Positions 1-8,946 of a stretch of 64,000 bases of DNA are shown here, piece after piece. The notes under the pieces were generated by a model, which was not told where the DNA came from, did not search any database, and saw only the letters and a program-made list of their open reading frames with translations. This DNA is from CAVPMW01 sp963706515 (GTDB lineage: Bacteria > Chloroflexota > Anaerolineae > Anaerolineales > UBA4823), in the NCBI GenBank assembly GCA_963706515.1, contig CAVPMW010000015.1:62001-126000 (forward strand), written 5' to 3'. Within the stretch, counting starts at the first letter, position 1. The number at the start of each line of letters is the position of its first letter. Position numbers and translations under genes: made by a program.

Positions 1-515
1 ATGGGGTGCTGCCGCGAAGATCTTCGAAGAGGCGGGAAACTCAATGTCGTCGGTGTGGAATTCGATGATATGACAGCTCAAAGACCACAAAGTGGTCAGC
101 GACTATCTGGATCGCTATGGCAAAATCGACGCGGTCTGGATGGATGCTGGCGGTATTGCAGTTACCGTTCTGGAAGCATTCAAGGATGCCGGAAGCCCCT
201 ATCCGAAAGTGATGGTCGGCGAGGATCAGAATGACTACCTGAAGTACTGGAAAGAGAACAACGTCAATGCGGTTGCCCCCACCTTCCCGACTTTCCAGTG
301 GCGCACTGCCGTGCTTCGCGGCCGTCAAGATCCTGCAAGGGCGAGGCTGTCCATCACCGCTGGGTACTGCCTCAGCCAGATGTCGATCCAAGCCAATCTG
401 GATCAATACTATCGACCCCGACAATGCCCCCGCTGTACTATGCATTGAGCGGAGTGAGGATATGAAAATTGTCCGGATGCCTGGAAAACCGGATATCACC
501 AAGTACAAGACGTAA
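1..515 (+). CDS. Sugar ABC transporter substrate-binding protein, C-terminal part (partial, frameshifted)
   Basis: The window opens inside this gene. Residues read from about position 92 (a stretch with DAGGIAVTVLEAFKDAG and a GEDQNDYLKYWKENN segment) have the look of the second lobe of a periplasmic-binding-protein-like sugar receptor of the RbsB type, which captures a sugar outside the cell for an ABC importer. The frame changes near 300, 340 and again near 430, and the last readable segment ends in DITKYKT before a TAA at 513-515. It lies upstream of sugar isomerase genes, which fits a sugar uptake role. The N-terminus and partner permease/ATPase are outside the window. The sugar cannot be predicted. 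Confidence 0.6.
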
Positions 516-551
516 TGCCGTAACCAGCGAGCCATGTAACATTCTAGAACT

Positions 552-582
552 GAGCCCGCTCGATTATCGGGCGGGCTCGTTC
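552..582 (+). terminator. Rho-independent-like terminator after the sugar-binding protein gene
   Basis: An 8-bp stem, GAGCCCGC (552-559) and GCGGGCTC (571-578), is followed by a short T-rich stretch. It separates the binding-protein gene from the isomerase genes, so the latter probably have their own promoter or rely on partial readthrough. Confidence 0.65.
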
Positions 583-622
583 TGTAAGTAAGAAGCTGAT
601 CCATGAAAGGAGTTCGATATCC

Positions 623-1501
623 ATGATCGAGATCGGTTTTCATACGGACGCGTTTAACAGCAGCTATTGGAATTTTGAGCAGTGCCTCCAGTGGGCAGAG
701 AAAAATGATGTGCATTGGATCGAATGCGGCATGATCGATGGTGTGAGCTGGATCCACGGTCTTGGGTACCAGCCGCACGTCGCTATGTGGGAAGACCCCA
801 TGCTGTGGCGTGAAAAAGCAGCCAAATACGGAGTCCGTTTTTCCCAGATCGACGCTGCGTTCCCCATGTCATTACCCGAAGGGGCTTCCCTGGGGGTAGA
901 GTACGCCCAGCGAACCATTCGCTGGGCTTATCTGGCAGGGTGCGACCACATCGACACTACGGATGACCGCTTCGCGCCGAAGGGGCTGACCAATGACCAG
1001 GCGCTGGATATGATGAAACGTTCTTATGGTCAAATCATGGAAGTTGCCGAACGTTATAAAACGATCATAGATATCGAACCTCACGGCTATTACACCACCA
1101 AACCTGAGTTCATGGAAAAAATGCTTGCTTTTGTAGATAGCCCGTATCTTCGCATGAACATGGATACTGGAAACACGTTCATTGCCGGACAGGACCCGGT
1201 AGCTTTCCTGACAAAATTCAAGGATAAAGTCAGCCACGTGCATGTGAAAGATGTGAGCCAATCCCTGGCAGCCTCGCTGCGCGGTGAGCTGACCGGGATC
1301 GCAGTCAGCCAGTGCGCGATCGGCGAAGGGGTCAACGTCGAGAACATAAAAAAGTGCTTCGATATTCTCGTCGACATCCAGTACGATGGCGTGATCAGCC
1401 TGGAATGTGAAGGACAGGGCGGGCCTATGATCGAAAAAAGCCTCGCCTTCGTGCGCGAAATTGTCGAGGGCGCGAACAAGCGGATTTCTGCCAAGAAATA
1501 A
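623..1501 (+). CDS. Sugar phosphate isomerase/epimerase (TIM-barrel, xylose-isomerase-like)
   Basis: A 292-residue cytoplasmic protein of the AP-endonuclease-2/xylose-isomerase-like fold (IolE/IolH/UlaE type). The metal-ligand positions expected of this fold are visible in order: Glu in IDIEPHGYY, Asp/Asn in MNMDTGNTF, His in VSHVHVKDV and Glu in ISLECEGQGG. AAAGGAGT precedes the ATG at a good distance, which fixes the start. It is followed 38 bases later by a related paralogue and then by other sugar-acid genes, so it most likely isomerises or epimerises a keto-sugar or its phosphate. The substrate is not predictable. The paralogues are clearly diverged, so this is not a recent duplication. 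Confidence 0.85.
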   Translation: MIEIGFHTDAFNSSYWNFEQCLQWAEKNDVHWIECGMIDGVSWIHGLGYQPHVAMWEDPMLWREKAAKYGVRFSQIDAAFPMSLPEGASLGVEYAQRTIRWAYLAGCDHIDTTDDRFAPKGLTNDQALDMMKRSYGQIMEVAERYKTIIDIEPHGYYTTKPEFMEKMLAFVDSPYLRMNMDTGNTFIAGQDPVAFLTKFKDKVSHVHVKDVSQSLAASLRGELTGIAVSQCAIGEGVNVENIKKCFDILVDIQYDGVISLECEGQGGPMIEKSLAFVREIVEGANKRISAKK

Positions 1502-1539
1502 TATTTCGATCAATAAAATCATATCTTGAGGATAAACGC

Positions 1540-2367
1540 ATGGGCAAAATATATTTAGGCGTCAATATGGAATTCGTCCGTACCCACGACAAGCCGTTTG
1601 CCTGGGGAGTCGAGAAAGCAGCCGAGATTGGTTATCAATATATTGAACCGATGGTTCACCTGGGGCGAGAGCTTCTCAGCGAAGCGCGTTATTTCCACAG
1701 CGTCTCGATGTACGATGATCCCCGCTGGGTAAAAGAGCTGTGCGGCAGGCACAACGTCAAATTATCCGGGCTATCATCCCATACCCCGCTGTGCAAGCCG
1801 GAGATCAGTGTGGAGTATCTGAAGCAGGCTATCCGCTGGGCATCTGACGCCGGAGCACCGGTGGTCAATACAGATGAAGGACCCAAGCCTGAATGGACGA
1901 CCAAGGAGATGGATTACACCTTGATGACCTACACGCTCAAAGAAGCCTCGCTGGTCGCTGAACGGTATGGCATCCAGATTGGCTTGGAACCTCACCAGCA
2001 GTACAGCAAATCCCTGAAGGGCCTGGACAGCATCTATGACCTGGTGAAATCCCCGGCAATCGGGATCAATTACGACACGGGCAACAGCTACCTGGCTGGC
2101 ACCGATGATACCTATGAGTGGCTGAACCACGTCCTTGACCGCCTGGTCCACCTTCACGCTAAGGATATCAGCTTCTCTCAAAGCGGCGAGGAGCGAGGCA
2201 AAGTTACCGGAACGCCGGTTGGCTGCGCCTGCGGTGATGGAGTTGTAGACTGGAAGCGGGTGATTGAAAGCGTGAAGAAATGCCCGAATGATATTGTATT
2301 CAGTGTGGAATGCGGCAACGTGCCTGACGCAATCCGCAGTTTTGAGTATCTAAGCAAATTGATCTAA
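1540..2367 (+). CDS. Sugar phosphate isomerase/epimerase, second paralogue
   Basis: A 275-residue TIM-barrel protein of the same family as the gene just upstream. Equivalent metal-site segments are IGLEPHQQY, INYDTGNSY, LVHLHAKDI and VFSVECGNV. The start ATG follows TTGAGGA. The spacing (38 bases from the upstream gene, about 54 to the next start) implies a single transcript. Two such enzymes together are common in inositol, ascorbate and uronate catabolic operons, where one acts as epimerase and one as dehydratase or isomerase. Here the individual reactions cannot be assigned from sequence alone. Confidence 0.85.
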   Translation: MGKIYLGVNMEFVRTHDKPFAWGVEKAAEIGYQYIEPMVHLGRELLSEARYFHSVSMYDDPRWVKELCGRHNVKLSGLSSHTPLCKPEISVEYLKQAIRWASDAGAPVVNTDEGPKPEWTTKEMDYTLMTYTLKEASLVAERYGIQIGLEPHQQYSKSLKGLDSIYDLVKSPAIGINYDTGNSYLAGTDDTYEWLNHVLDRLVHLHAKDISFSQSGEERGKVTGTPVGCACGDGVVDWKRVIESVKKCPNDIVFSVECGNVPDAIRSFEYLSKLI

Positions 2368-2421
2368 AAAAATTCCGGGTTGTGTAAGCCACACCCGGTT
2401 GCAACAGACGCACAGCCATCG

Positions 2422-3201
2422 ATGCTGACTTACGCCCCGAACATCAACTGGCTCTTCCGCGAGCTGCCATTCCCGGAAAGACCGGCAGCTGTCGCCAGGC
2501 TTGGCTTTACCGCCATTGAGTTCGGATTCCCCAGCCATGCCGACCTGGCGGCGCTCAAGGCCGCACAGGAAGAGCTGGGGCTGCAGATTGTTTTGTTCAA
2601 CCAGGATGTGCCGGTGTGGGACCGTGCGAACCGGGGTTACCTTGTCGATCCCAGCCGTGCCGGTGAGTTCAAGCGCACCCTGGATGAGGCTCTGGAGATC
2701 GTCAGGGAGCTGAATGTGCTGAAGGTCATGCTTCCTGCCGGCGTGGAGCTGCCCGATCTGACCCGCGAGGAGCAGCGGGATTGCATGCTCGCAAATCTCC
2801 GCTACGCAGCCCCGCTGGCAGCCCAGGTAGGAGCTCTGCTGACCATCGAGATGCTCAACCCGCAGGATAATCCGGGGTATTTCCTGAGCTCCAGCCAGGA
2901 AGCCATCGAGATTGTCAGGCTGGTAAACCACCCATCCTTCCGCTTTCAGCTGGACAGCTACCACGTCGAGCTAATGGAAGGCGGGTTGGTCGAGAAGGTC
3001 TGTGAGTACAGCGAGTGGATCGGCCATATCCAATTCGCCGACTGCCCGGGACGCCACGAGCCTGGCACCGGCGCTATTGATTTTACAGGATTAGCCGCAG
3101 CAATCGAGTCCGCCGGTTATAAAAGCTACATCGGCCTGGAATACAACCCTTTGGGGTTAAGCATGGCCTCCTTACGCTGGGCATCCCAAAAAAATAATTG
3201 A
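2422..3201 (+). CDS. hyi: Hydroxypyruvate isomerase-like protein (Hyi/OtnI family)
   Basis: A roughly 259-residue TIM-barrel protein that starts MLTYAPNINWLF, the typical opening of Hyi/OtnI proteins. An in-frame ATG at 2380 would add 14 residues with no homology look, so 2422 is preferred. Active-site segments include TIEMLNPQDNPGY, FQLDSYHVE, HIQFADCPGRHEPGTG and YIGLEYNPLG. Family members interconvert hydroxypyruvate and tartronate semialdehyde, or act on 2-oxotetronates. The tartronate-semialdehyde-reductase-like gene 2 kb downstream supports the former: together they would yield glycerate. The substrate could still be a related keto acid. Confidence 0.8.
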   Translation: MLTYAPNINWLFRELPFPERPAAVARLGFTAIEFGFPSHADLAALKAAQEELGLQIVLFNQDVPVWDRANRGYLVDPSRAGEFKRTLDEALEIVRELNVLKVMLPAGVELPDLTREEQRDCMLANLRYAAPLAAQVGALLTIEMLNPQDNPGYFLSSSQEAIEIVRLVNHPSFRFQLDSYHVELMEGGLVEKVCEYSEWIGHIQFADCPGRHEPGTGAIDFTGLAAAIESAGYKSYIGLEYNPLGLSMASLRWASQKNN

Positions 3202-3256
3202 GGTCTCGTAAATATTGTCGTAAATCCTAAAATGAGCTTTTCCGGAGGTGGAAAGA

Positions 3257-4075
3257 ATGATTACAAAATATAGAGTAAATCCCCAAAGCGGTTACCAGAC
3301 TGTCATCCAGATGGGCAAGAACGATGCCTGGCTGGGGTTAGAAATTCTGCGCCTGGCTGCCGGCGAGAGCTGGGAAGGTGAGACCGGAAATGCAGAGGCT
3401 GGGCTCGTCCCGCTCAGCGGTCGGTGTGGGGTCAGCATCAGCGGTCGCGAAGCCGCGCAGTGGAGCGGAATCGGCGGTCGCGCCGATATGTTCAGCGGAC
3501 TCCCCTACACTGTCTACGTCCCGCGCCAGAGCCAGGTGAAGGTCTCTGCCGAGACCAAGCTCGAGCTGGCAATTGCTAAAGCCCCCTGTGAGAAAGACCT
3601 GCCCGCTCTGGTGATCAAGCCGGAAGAGGTGAAAGTGGTCAGCGCCGGCATGGCAAATTGGCGGCGGGACGTGCGCCTGCTCATTCCTCCCGGCTCGCCG
3701 GTCAGCCAACGCCTGATCATCGGTGAGACCATCAACCCGCCCGGCAACTGGTCCGGAATTCCCCCGCACAAGCACGATGAGATCTCCGGCGCTGAGAACA
3801 TCCTGGATGAGTGGTACCTGTACAAAGCCAAGCCCGCCAATGGCTATGGAGTCCAGTTAGGCTATAAAGACTCCCAGGAAGAGACGTATTTCATCCACAA
3901 TGACGATGTATTCTTGATGCAAAATGGCTACCACCCCACGGTAGCCTCGCCTGGCACAACTTTGGGCTACCTGTGGGTCCTCTCTGGCGATGATAAAGCG
4001 TACAATATCACTACCGATCCGCATTTCGACTGGATCGGCAGCGCAGAAGCAGTGCTTAAAGAGCTGCACCGCTAA
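3257..4075 (+). CDS. iolB: 5-deoxy-glucuronate isomerase-like protein (IolB/KduI family)
   Basis: A 272-residue bicupin protein. The metal-binding cupin segment PPHKHDEISG followed by DEWYLYKA, the long N-terminal cupin and the overall size match IolB, which isomerises 5-deoxy-D-glucuronate to 5-dehydro-2-deoxy-gluconate in myo-inositol breakdown. GGAGG at 3244-3248 sits 8 bases before ATG 3257, so that start is preferred over the in-frame GTG at 3248, which overlaps the ribosome site. No other recognisable inositol genes (iolC, iolD, iolG) are visible nearby, although the TIM-barrel proteins upstream could include an IolE-like one. A related uronate substrate is possible. Confidence 0.8.
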   Translation: MITKYRVNPQSGYQTVIQMGKNDAWLGLEILRLAAGESWEGETGNAEAGLVPLSGRCGVSISGREAAQWSGIGGRADMFSGLPYTVYVPRQSQVKVSAETKLELAIAKAPCEKDLPALVIKPEEVKVVSAGMANWRRDVRLLIPPGSPVSQRLIIGETINPPGNWSGIPPHKHDEISGAENILDEWYLYKAKPANGYGVQLGYKDSQEETYFIHNDDVFLMQNGYHPTVASPGTTLGYLWVLSGDDKAYNITTDPHFDWIGSAEAVLKELHR

Positions 4076-4153
4076 TGGCATGGTGGCGACCAGGATTGCA
4101 TTCGCCCAGGCATAATTAATGGATTAGAGCTTGTTACTCAGGAGAGTGGAAAC

Positions 4154-5296
4154 ATGGCTACCGATGGTAAATGCGAACACGATAATATCCAGATCGTTGG
4201 CGATGGTCGCGGCATCATGCAGGGCGACTATTTGCTCAATAAAGATCGGGCGATCGATCGCACCCGCTGGATTCTGGAATGCTTCCCCGAATGGGGTCAA
4301 TGGCTGAACCGGGAAATCGAAGAGACGGTCGTCCCCGAAGGCAACTATGCTTTCTGGTGGACCGGCGGCATGGGCTTTGTGCTCAAATCGCCGGGTGGCG
4401 CTGTGCTGCTGGTGGATAACTACGCCGGGCCAGCCCATTACACGGAATACGAGTACTGCGGCGTCTGCCGGACGAGCGGCTCTCCCACAATCGATTGGAT
4501 GCGCCTGAACCCGCAGGTGATCGACATCTTCGGCTTCAAGACCCTGGATGGCGTTTTCTGCAGCCACCAGCACGCCGATCACACCGATATCTATACTCTG
4601 AAAGCGACCGCACAGACCACAAATGCGCCCTTCTTTGGCTCGCTGTCTGCAGTCGAGCGGATGCGCAACTTCCATATCCCCGAGGAGCGGATCAACGTCG
4701 TCCGCCCCGGTCAGAGCTACCAGATCAAGGACATCACCATCGATATCCTGCCCAACTACGACCGGATTGCCACCATGACCGGGGGTCCGGGGGTGAAGGT
4801 CAAGCCAGGCATTCGCCGCCCGTTCGATGATGTGGCTGTCACATTTTTCTTCAAGGTCGGCGGCGTGAACCTGTGCCACCTGGCGGATTCCCTCTACCAG
4901 AACGCTTACGTGACCTTCAAAAAGTACAACGTGGATGTGGTGACCTTCAATATCGGAAAAAACGCACCTGGGGCGACAGATAAAATGACGCCCTACGATG
5001 CCGTGCGGACGGGTGAGCTGATGAATGCCAAGGTGCTCCTCCCGCTGCATTGGGACAACTGGGGCAATACCACGATCGACCCGGAAGAAGTCCGCTGGGT
5101 TGCCGACCGCCACCTGCCGCAAGCCAAGGTCGTCGTCCCCCAGTGGGGCGTCAAATGGTTGTACCCGCTCCAGGCAGACCTCAAGAAAATGAAATATAAC
5201 GACTGGCGCGAGCGCTACCGCCCGGAATTCTCCTGGGAGTACGGCGAGCCAGCCCGCCAGGCTGCCGAAGAACGCGGCGAGTTCATACCTTTCTGA
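4154..5296 (+). CDS. ulaG: UlaG-like metallo-beta-lactamase-fold lactonase
   Basis: A 380-residue metal-dependent hydrolase. The region ILECFPEWGQWLNREIE and the following WW-containing strand closely match the start of UlaG, the L-ascorbate-6-phosphate lactonase. The zinc motif HxHxDH is at residues 138-143 (HQHADH), and later ligand segments LCHLADS and LLPLHWDNW are present. AGGAGAG lies upstream of ATG 4154. In a sugar-acid cluster it probably opens a lactone ring, as in ascorbate use, but no ascorbate phosphotransferase is seen here and the substrate may be another aldonolactone. A 512-codon ORF on the opposite strand overlaps it and is judged a shadow. Confidence 0.82.
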   Translation: MATDGKCEHDNIQIVGDGRGIMQGDYLLNKDRAIDRTRWILECFPEWGQWLNREIEETVVPEGNYAFWWTGGMGFVLKSPGGAVLLVDNYAGPAHYTEYEYCGVCRTSGSPTIDWMRLNPQVIDIFGFKTLDGVFCSHQHADHTDIYTLKATAQTTNAPFFGSLSAVERMRNFHIPEERINVVRPGQSYQIKDITIDILPNYDRIATMTGGPGVKVKPGIRRPFDDVAVTFFFKVGGVNLCHLADSLYQNAYVTFKKYNVDVVTFNIGKNAPGATDKMTPYDAVRTGELMNAKVLLPLHWDNWGNTTIDPEEVRWVADRHLPQAKVVVPQWGVKWLYPLQADLKKMKYNDWRERYRPEFSWEYGEPARQAAEERGEFIPF

Positions 5297-5338
5297 TATC
5301 CCTGAGAAACTTGTGAAAGGCAGGCGAAACTCAATTTC

Positions 5339-6241
5339 ATGACGCAAGCGACCGGCGTTCTCCAAAAAGTTGGATTTATCGGCCTGGGATTGATGGGTGG
5401 ACCCATGGCAGCCAATGTTGCCCGGGCCGGTTATCCGCTGACTGTTTATAACCGCAGCCCAGAGAAGCTCGAGCCATTGCTCCAGCTTGGGGCGCAAGCT
5501 GCCGCCAGCCCTAAAGCCGTAGCGGAGGCGAGCGAAGTCGTTATCACCATGCTGAGCGACGCCGCAGCGGTCGAGGCGACCGTCTTCGGTGCGGAGGGGC
5601 TGCTGGCAGGCGCTCACCCCGGGATGGTCCTGATCGATTCCAGCACCATCGCCCCGGATCAATCGCGCTCCATCGCCTCACGCCTGCTCTCCGCTGGAGT
5701 GCAGATGCTCGATGCTCCGGTAATGGGCAGCACCGGTCCCGCCGCAGCCGGGCAGCTGACTTTCCTGGTCGGCGGCGAGGAACAGGTGCTCGCAGCCTGC
5801 CGGGCATTGCTCAGCACGATGGGCAAGGATATTTATTACCTTGGACCGAGCGGCAGCGGCGCCTCCTTGAAATTGTGCATGAACTTGATGGTTGCGGCTG
5901 AGGTGGTCGCCCTGAGCGAAGCCGTGGTCATGGCTCGTAAAGCCGGCATCGATCCCGCCCAGGCCTGCCAGATCATCGCCGGCAGCAACATCGCCTCCAA
6001 TTTTATTACCCGTAAGGCAAACAACATCGCCCAGGGTGACTTTCGACCCGCTTTTCCCCTAAAACATCTCCACAAAGACCTGGGCCTGATCGTGCGCACC
6101 GCGCATGATCTGCAGGCCTCGCTGCCAACCAGCGCAGTCTCTCACCAGCTCTTCAGCGCAGCCATGGCAGAAGGCTACGCAGCAGAAGACTGTTCTGCCA
6201 TATATCGCCTGATTTCTCAGCTGAGCGGGCTCGAGGAATAA
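5339..6241 (+). CDS. garR: NAD-binding 2-hydroxy-3-oxopropionate reductase / 3-hydroxyisobutyrate dehydrogenase-like
   Basis: A 300-residue beta-hydroxyacid dehydrogenase. The N-terminal Rossmann signature reads GFIGLGLMGGPMA. The catalytic-lysine segment is GPSGSGASLKLCMN, with the conserved Lys and Asn. Family members reduce tartronate semialdehyde to glycerate (GarR/GlxR) or oxidise 3-hydroxyisobutyrate. The Hyi-like gene upstream favours the tartronate semialdehyde role. A second, diverged homologue sits at 40895-41806. Substrate choice within the family cannot be settled by motif reading. Confidence 0.82.
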   Translation: MTQATGVLQKVGFIGLGLMGGPMAANVARAGYPLTVYNRSPEKLEPLLQLGAQAAASPKAVAEASEVVITMLSDAAAVEATVFGAEGLLAGAHPGMVLIDSSTIAPDQSRSIASRLLSAGVQMLDAPVMGSTGPAAAGQLTFLVGGEEQVLAACRALLSTMGKDIYYLGPSGSGASLKLCMNLMVAAEVVALSEAVVMARKAGIDPAQACQIIAGSNIASNFITRKANNIAQGDFRPAFPLKHLHKDLGLIVRTAHDLQASLPTSAVSHQLFSAAMAEGYAAEDCSAIYRLISQLSGLEE

Positions 6242-6274
6242 ACCGGAAGCCCGCCAGTGAGGAGGTAAATAAAA

Positions 6275-7142
6275 GTGAAAAACGTCCAATATTTTGCACC
6301 AGATACCCTGGAGGAAGCCCTCCAGCTGCTCCAGGCTTATGCTCCACGGATCAGCGTCCTGGCTGGCGGCACCGATTTAGTCCGGGATATGAACCTGGAG
6401 TTCAAAATTCCCGAGAATATCCTGTGGATCGGCAAGCTGCCTCTCGAATATATCGTCGAGGATGGCGATGCCATCCGCATCGGCGCCGCGACCCGCATGC
6501 AGACCGCCGGCAGCTCAGCGTTGCTCAAAGAAAAAGCCAGGGCCGTCGCTCAAGCTGCCGGGAAGCTCGCCAGCCCCCCGGTGCGCACCCTGGCGACCCT
6601 GGGCGGCAACCTGTGCACCGCCTCTCCGGCTGCGGACTGCGGCTGCGCCTTGCTGGGCCTGGATGCCGAAGTCGTGCTCACCCGCCTGGACGGGCAGCGG
6701 ATTGTGGCACTCAGCCAGTTCTATCTCGGTCCAAACCAGACCGTCTCTGCAGCCCGGCGAGCTGCTGACCGAAATCAGGGTGAGACCCACCCTGGACGGT
6801 GAAGGCTCCGCATACATGAAAATCGGGCGCAGGCAGGCGATGACCCTGGCTGTGCTCAACGCGACCTCCCGGGTGAAGCTGGATGGGCAGGGTAAAGTCG
6901 CCGCGGTTTCCGTAGCAGTCGGTGCAGCCGCACCCACCTTGCTCAGGATCAAAGCAGTCGAAACGATGCTGCTGGGCCAAACGCTGAGCGAGGCAGCCAT
7001 CCTGGAGGCCGGTGAGATCGCCTCGGGAAATATTAATCCGATAAACGACGTGCATGGCACGGTCTGGTATCGCCGCAAAGTGACCCGGGTCGTGGTCGCC
7101 CGCACCCTGCGCGAGGCTGCCGGCATGAATGGAGGAGGTTAG
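6275..7142 (+). CDS. Molybdenum hydroxylase FAD-binding subunit (XdhB/CoxM type), one frameshift
   Basis: The medium subunit of a xanthine-oxidase-family enzyme. It starts at GTG 6275 behind GGAGG (6261-6265). The FAD pyrophosphate-binding pattern is seen as VLAGGTDL early and ATLGGNLCTASPAAD in the middle. The frame changes near 6745, after LGPNQT, and resumes as LQPGELLTEIRV through to a stop at 7142; joined, the length is about 289 residues, normal for the family. The subunit passes electrons between the [2Fe-2S] subunit and an acceptor. It sits directly before the FeS and molybdopterin subunit genes. Confidence 0.85.
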
Positions 7143-7149
7143 GACGGCT

Positions 7150-7620
7150 ATGATTAAATATCCGATTACTTTCAAGCTGAACGGGGTTCCGGTGAGCGTC
7201 GATGCGCCGCCGACGATCAACCTGCTGACCTTGCTGCGCGATTATCTCAATATCACCAGCCCTAAATTCGGCTGCGAGCAAGGCAACTGCGGCGCCTGCA
7301 CCGTGATCCTGGATGGGGAAGCCGTGAACTCCTGCCTGGTGCTGGCGCTCACCGTCAACGGGCGCGAGGTCACTACGGTGGAAGGACTCGGCACGATCCA
7401 ACATCCTCACCCGCTGCAGGTCGCTTTCACCGAGCATTACGCGGCCCAATGTGGCTTTTGCACGCCGGGCATGCTGATGGCTTCCAAATCGCTGCTGGAC
7501 AAGAACCCCAGCCCGACACGCGAGGAGGTCGTTGATGGTATTGTCGGGAACGTCTGCCGCTGCACGGGCTACAACAAGATCATCGAAGCCGTGCTCGATG
7601 CTGCCGACCAGCTGGGCTAG
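7150..7620 (+). CDS. Molybdenum hydroxylase [2Fe-2S] subunit (XdhC/CoxS type)
   Basis: A roughly 156-residue small subunit. An N-terminal plant-ferredoxin-type cluster site CEQGNCGAC is followed by the C-terminal helical-domain cluster ligands in CGFCTPGM and VCRCTGY, the standard pair for this family. ATG 7150 is preferred over 7129 because GGAGG at 7135-7139 serves as its ribosome site and 7129 overlaps the preceding gene. It relays electrons from the molybdenum centre to FAD. Gene order FAD, FeS, Mo subunits is one of the usual arrangements. Confidence 0.9.
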   Translation: MIKYPITFKLNGVPVSVDAPPTINLLTLLRDYLNITSPKFGCEQGNCGACTVILDGEAVNSCLVLALTVNGREVTTVEGLGTIQHPHPLQVAFTEHYAAQCGFCTPGMLMASKSLLDKNPSPTREEVVDGIVGNVCRCTGYNKIIEAVLDAADQLG

Positions 7621-7635
7621 GTGGAGGAGGAAATT

Positions 7636-8946
7636 ATGGAAGAACACAAATATATCGGCAAGCGCCTGCCTCGCTCTGACGGCATGCAGCACTCGCTGGC
7701 TAAAACCCGCTACATCAACGACATCCGCCTGCCCGGCATGCTGCACGTTAAAGCCTGGCGCTCACCTGTGCCCTCTGCGAAGATCCTCAACGTAGATGTA
7801 AGCCAGGCAAAAAACCTGCCCGGCGTGAAAGCGGTGATCACCTGGAAAGACGTGCCGTTTAACCGCTACGGCTTTGCCAAAGATTTCCCGGTGCTGGCAG
7901 AGGATGAAGTGCGCTATATGGGTCAGGAAGTCGTGGCGGTGGCTGCAGAAGACGTCGACACCGCCCGGGAAGCGGTATCCCTGATCAAGGTGGACCTGGA
8001 GGAGCGGCAGCCCGTGCTCGACCCGATCAAGGCTATGGAACCCGATTCCATCCAGGTCTCGCCGCAAGGCAACTTCGTTTATTTCGGCGACAAACCGGTG
8101 CGCCAGATCCGCAAAGGCGATGTGGAAGCTGGCTTTGCTCAGGCGGATTACATCATCGAAGGCTACTACCGCACTGCCGCCCAGGAGCACTGCCCGATCG
8201 AGACCCAGTGCGGCATCGCCCAAACCGACGCGCTGGGGCGTACCCACGTCTACACGATGAGCCAGGCGATCTGGTTCAACAAGATGTGGCTGGCGCCAAT
8301 CCTGAAGAAACCCCAGTCCATGGTACACATGATCGGCGGGATCGTTGGCGGCGGCTTCGGCTCGAAGAACGATCCGCATGCCGACCTCATTATTTCCGTG
8401 CTCTCTCTGTACACCGACAGCCGGCCGGTCAAATGGCTGTGGACCCGCGAGGAAGAGTTCGTCGCTTCCACCCATCGCGGCGCCATGCATATGTTTTTCA
8501 AAGATGGGGTGATGAAGGACGGGCGGATCATTGCCCGCCAGGTGCGCTCGATCCGCGACGGGGGTGCTTACATCCTGACCAACGACTATGTCGGCTCCAA
8601 GCACGCCTACGGCGTGGCTGGACCCTACAACATCCCCAACGTGAAGGTGGATACTTACTGCATGCTCACCAACAAGCGACCGGTCAGCTCGATGCGCGGT
8701 TTCGGGTTATACCAGGCTTCCTTTGCGGATGAAGTGCAGATCGAACGCATTGCCAAGATCCTCGGGATGGATTCCTTCCGCATCCGTTTCATCAACGCCG
8801 TGCGGGATGGCGACACGTCCGCCACGCGCGCGGTCCTGCACAGCTGCGCCTTGATCGAAGTCATGCAGGCGGCGGCGGAACGGGCAGGCATTAAGCTGGA
8901 CGACGATCTGCTGGCGATGTCTTCGAAGGTAAAGGTGGAGGCGTAA
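7636..8946 (+). CDS. Molybdenum hydroxylase large subunit, N-terminal half
   Basis: A 437-residue protein holding the alpha/beta hammerhead domain and the first molybdopterin-binding domain of the XdhA/CoxL family. Cofactor-site segments VGGGFGSKND and SSMRGFG are present. The MRGFG form is xanthine-dehydrogenase/aldehyde-oxidase-like, not the CoxL form of CO dehydrogenase. A strong GGAGGAGG precedes ATG 7636. The protein ends at a TAA (8944-8946) immediately followed, in the same frame, by the ATG of the second half. Full-length relatives are about 770 residues, and the two halves together make that length. The context suggests an aldehyde or sugar-derived substrate rather than xanthine. Confidence 0.85.
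   Translation: MEEHKYIGKRLPRSDGMQHSLAKTRYINDIRLPGMLHVKAWRSPVPSAKILNVDVSQAKNLPGVKAVITWKDVPFNRYGFAKDFPVLAEDEVRYMGQEVVAVAAEDVDTAREAVSLIKVDLEERQPVLDPIKAMEPDSIQVSPQGNFVYFGDKPVRQIRKGDVEAGFAQADYIIEGYYRTAAQEHCPIETQCGIAQTDALGRTHVYTMSQAIWFNKMWLAPILKKPQSMVHMIGGIVGGGFGSKNDPHADLIISVLSLYTDSRPVKWLWTREEEFVASTHRGAMHMFFKDGVMKDGRIIARQVRSIRDGGAYILTNDYVGSKHAYGVAGPYNIPNVKVDTYCMLTNKRPVSSMRGFGLYQASFADEVQIERIAKILGMDSFRIRFINAVRDGDTSATRAVLHSCALIEVMQAAAERAGIKLDDDLLAMSSKVKVEA

Noticed and set aside
1..234. A 77-codon ORF at the left edge in another frame.
   Set aside because: It overlaps the sugar-binding-protein frame, which has family-like sequence, and has no start signal.
4124..5662. A 512-codon minus-strand ORF opposite the lactonase and dehydrogenase genes.
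   Set aside because: It lies antisense to two well-supported genes, has no domain-like sequence and no ribosome site, and arises from the GC-rich codon pattern of the other strand.
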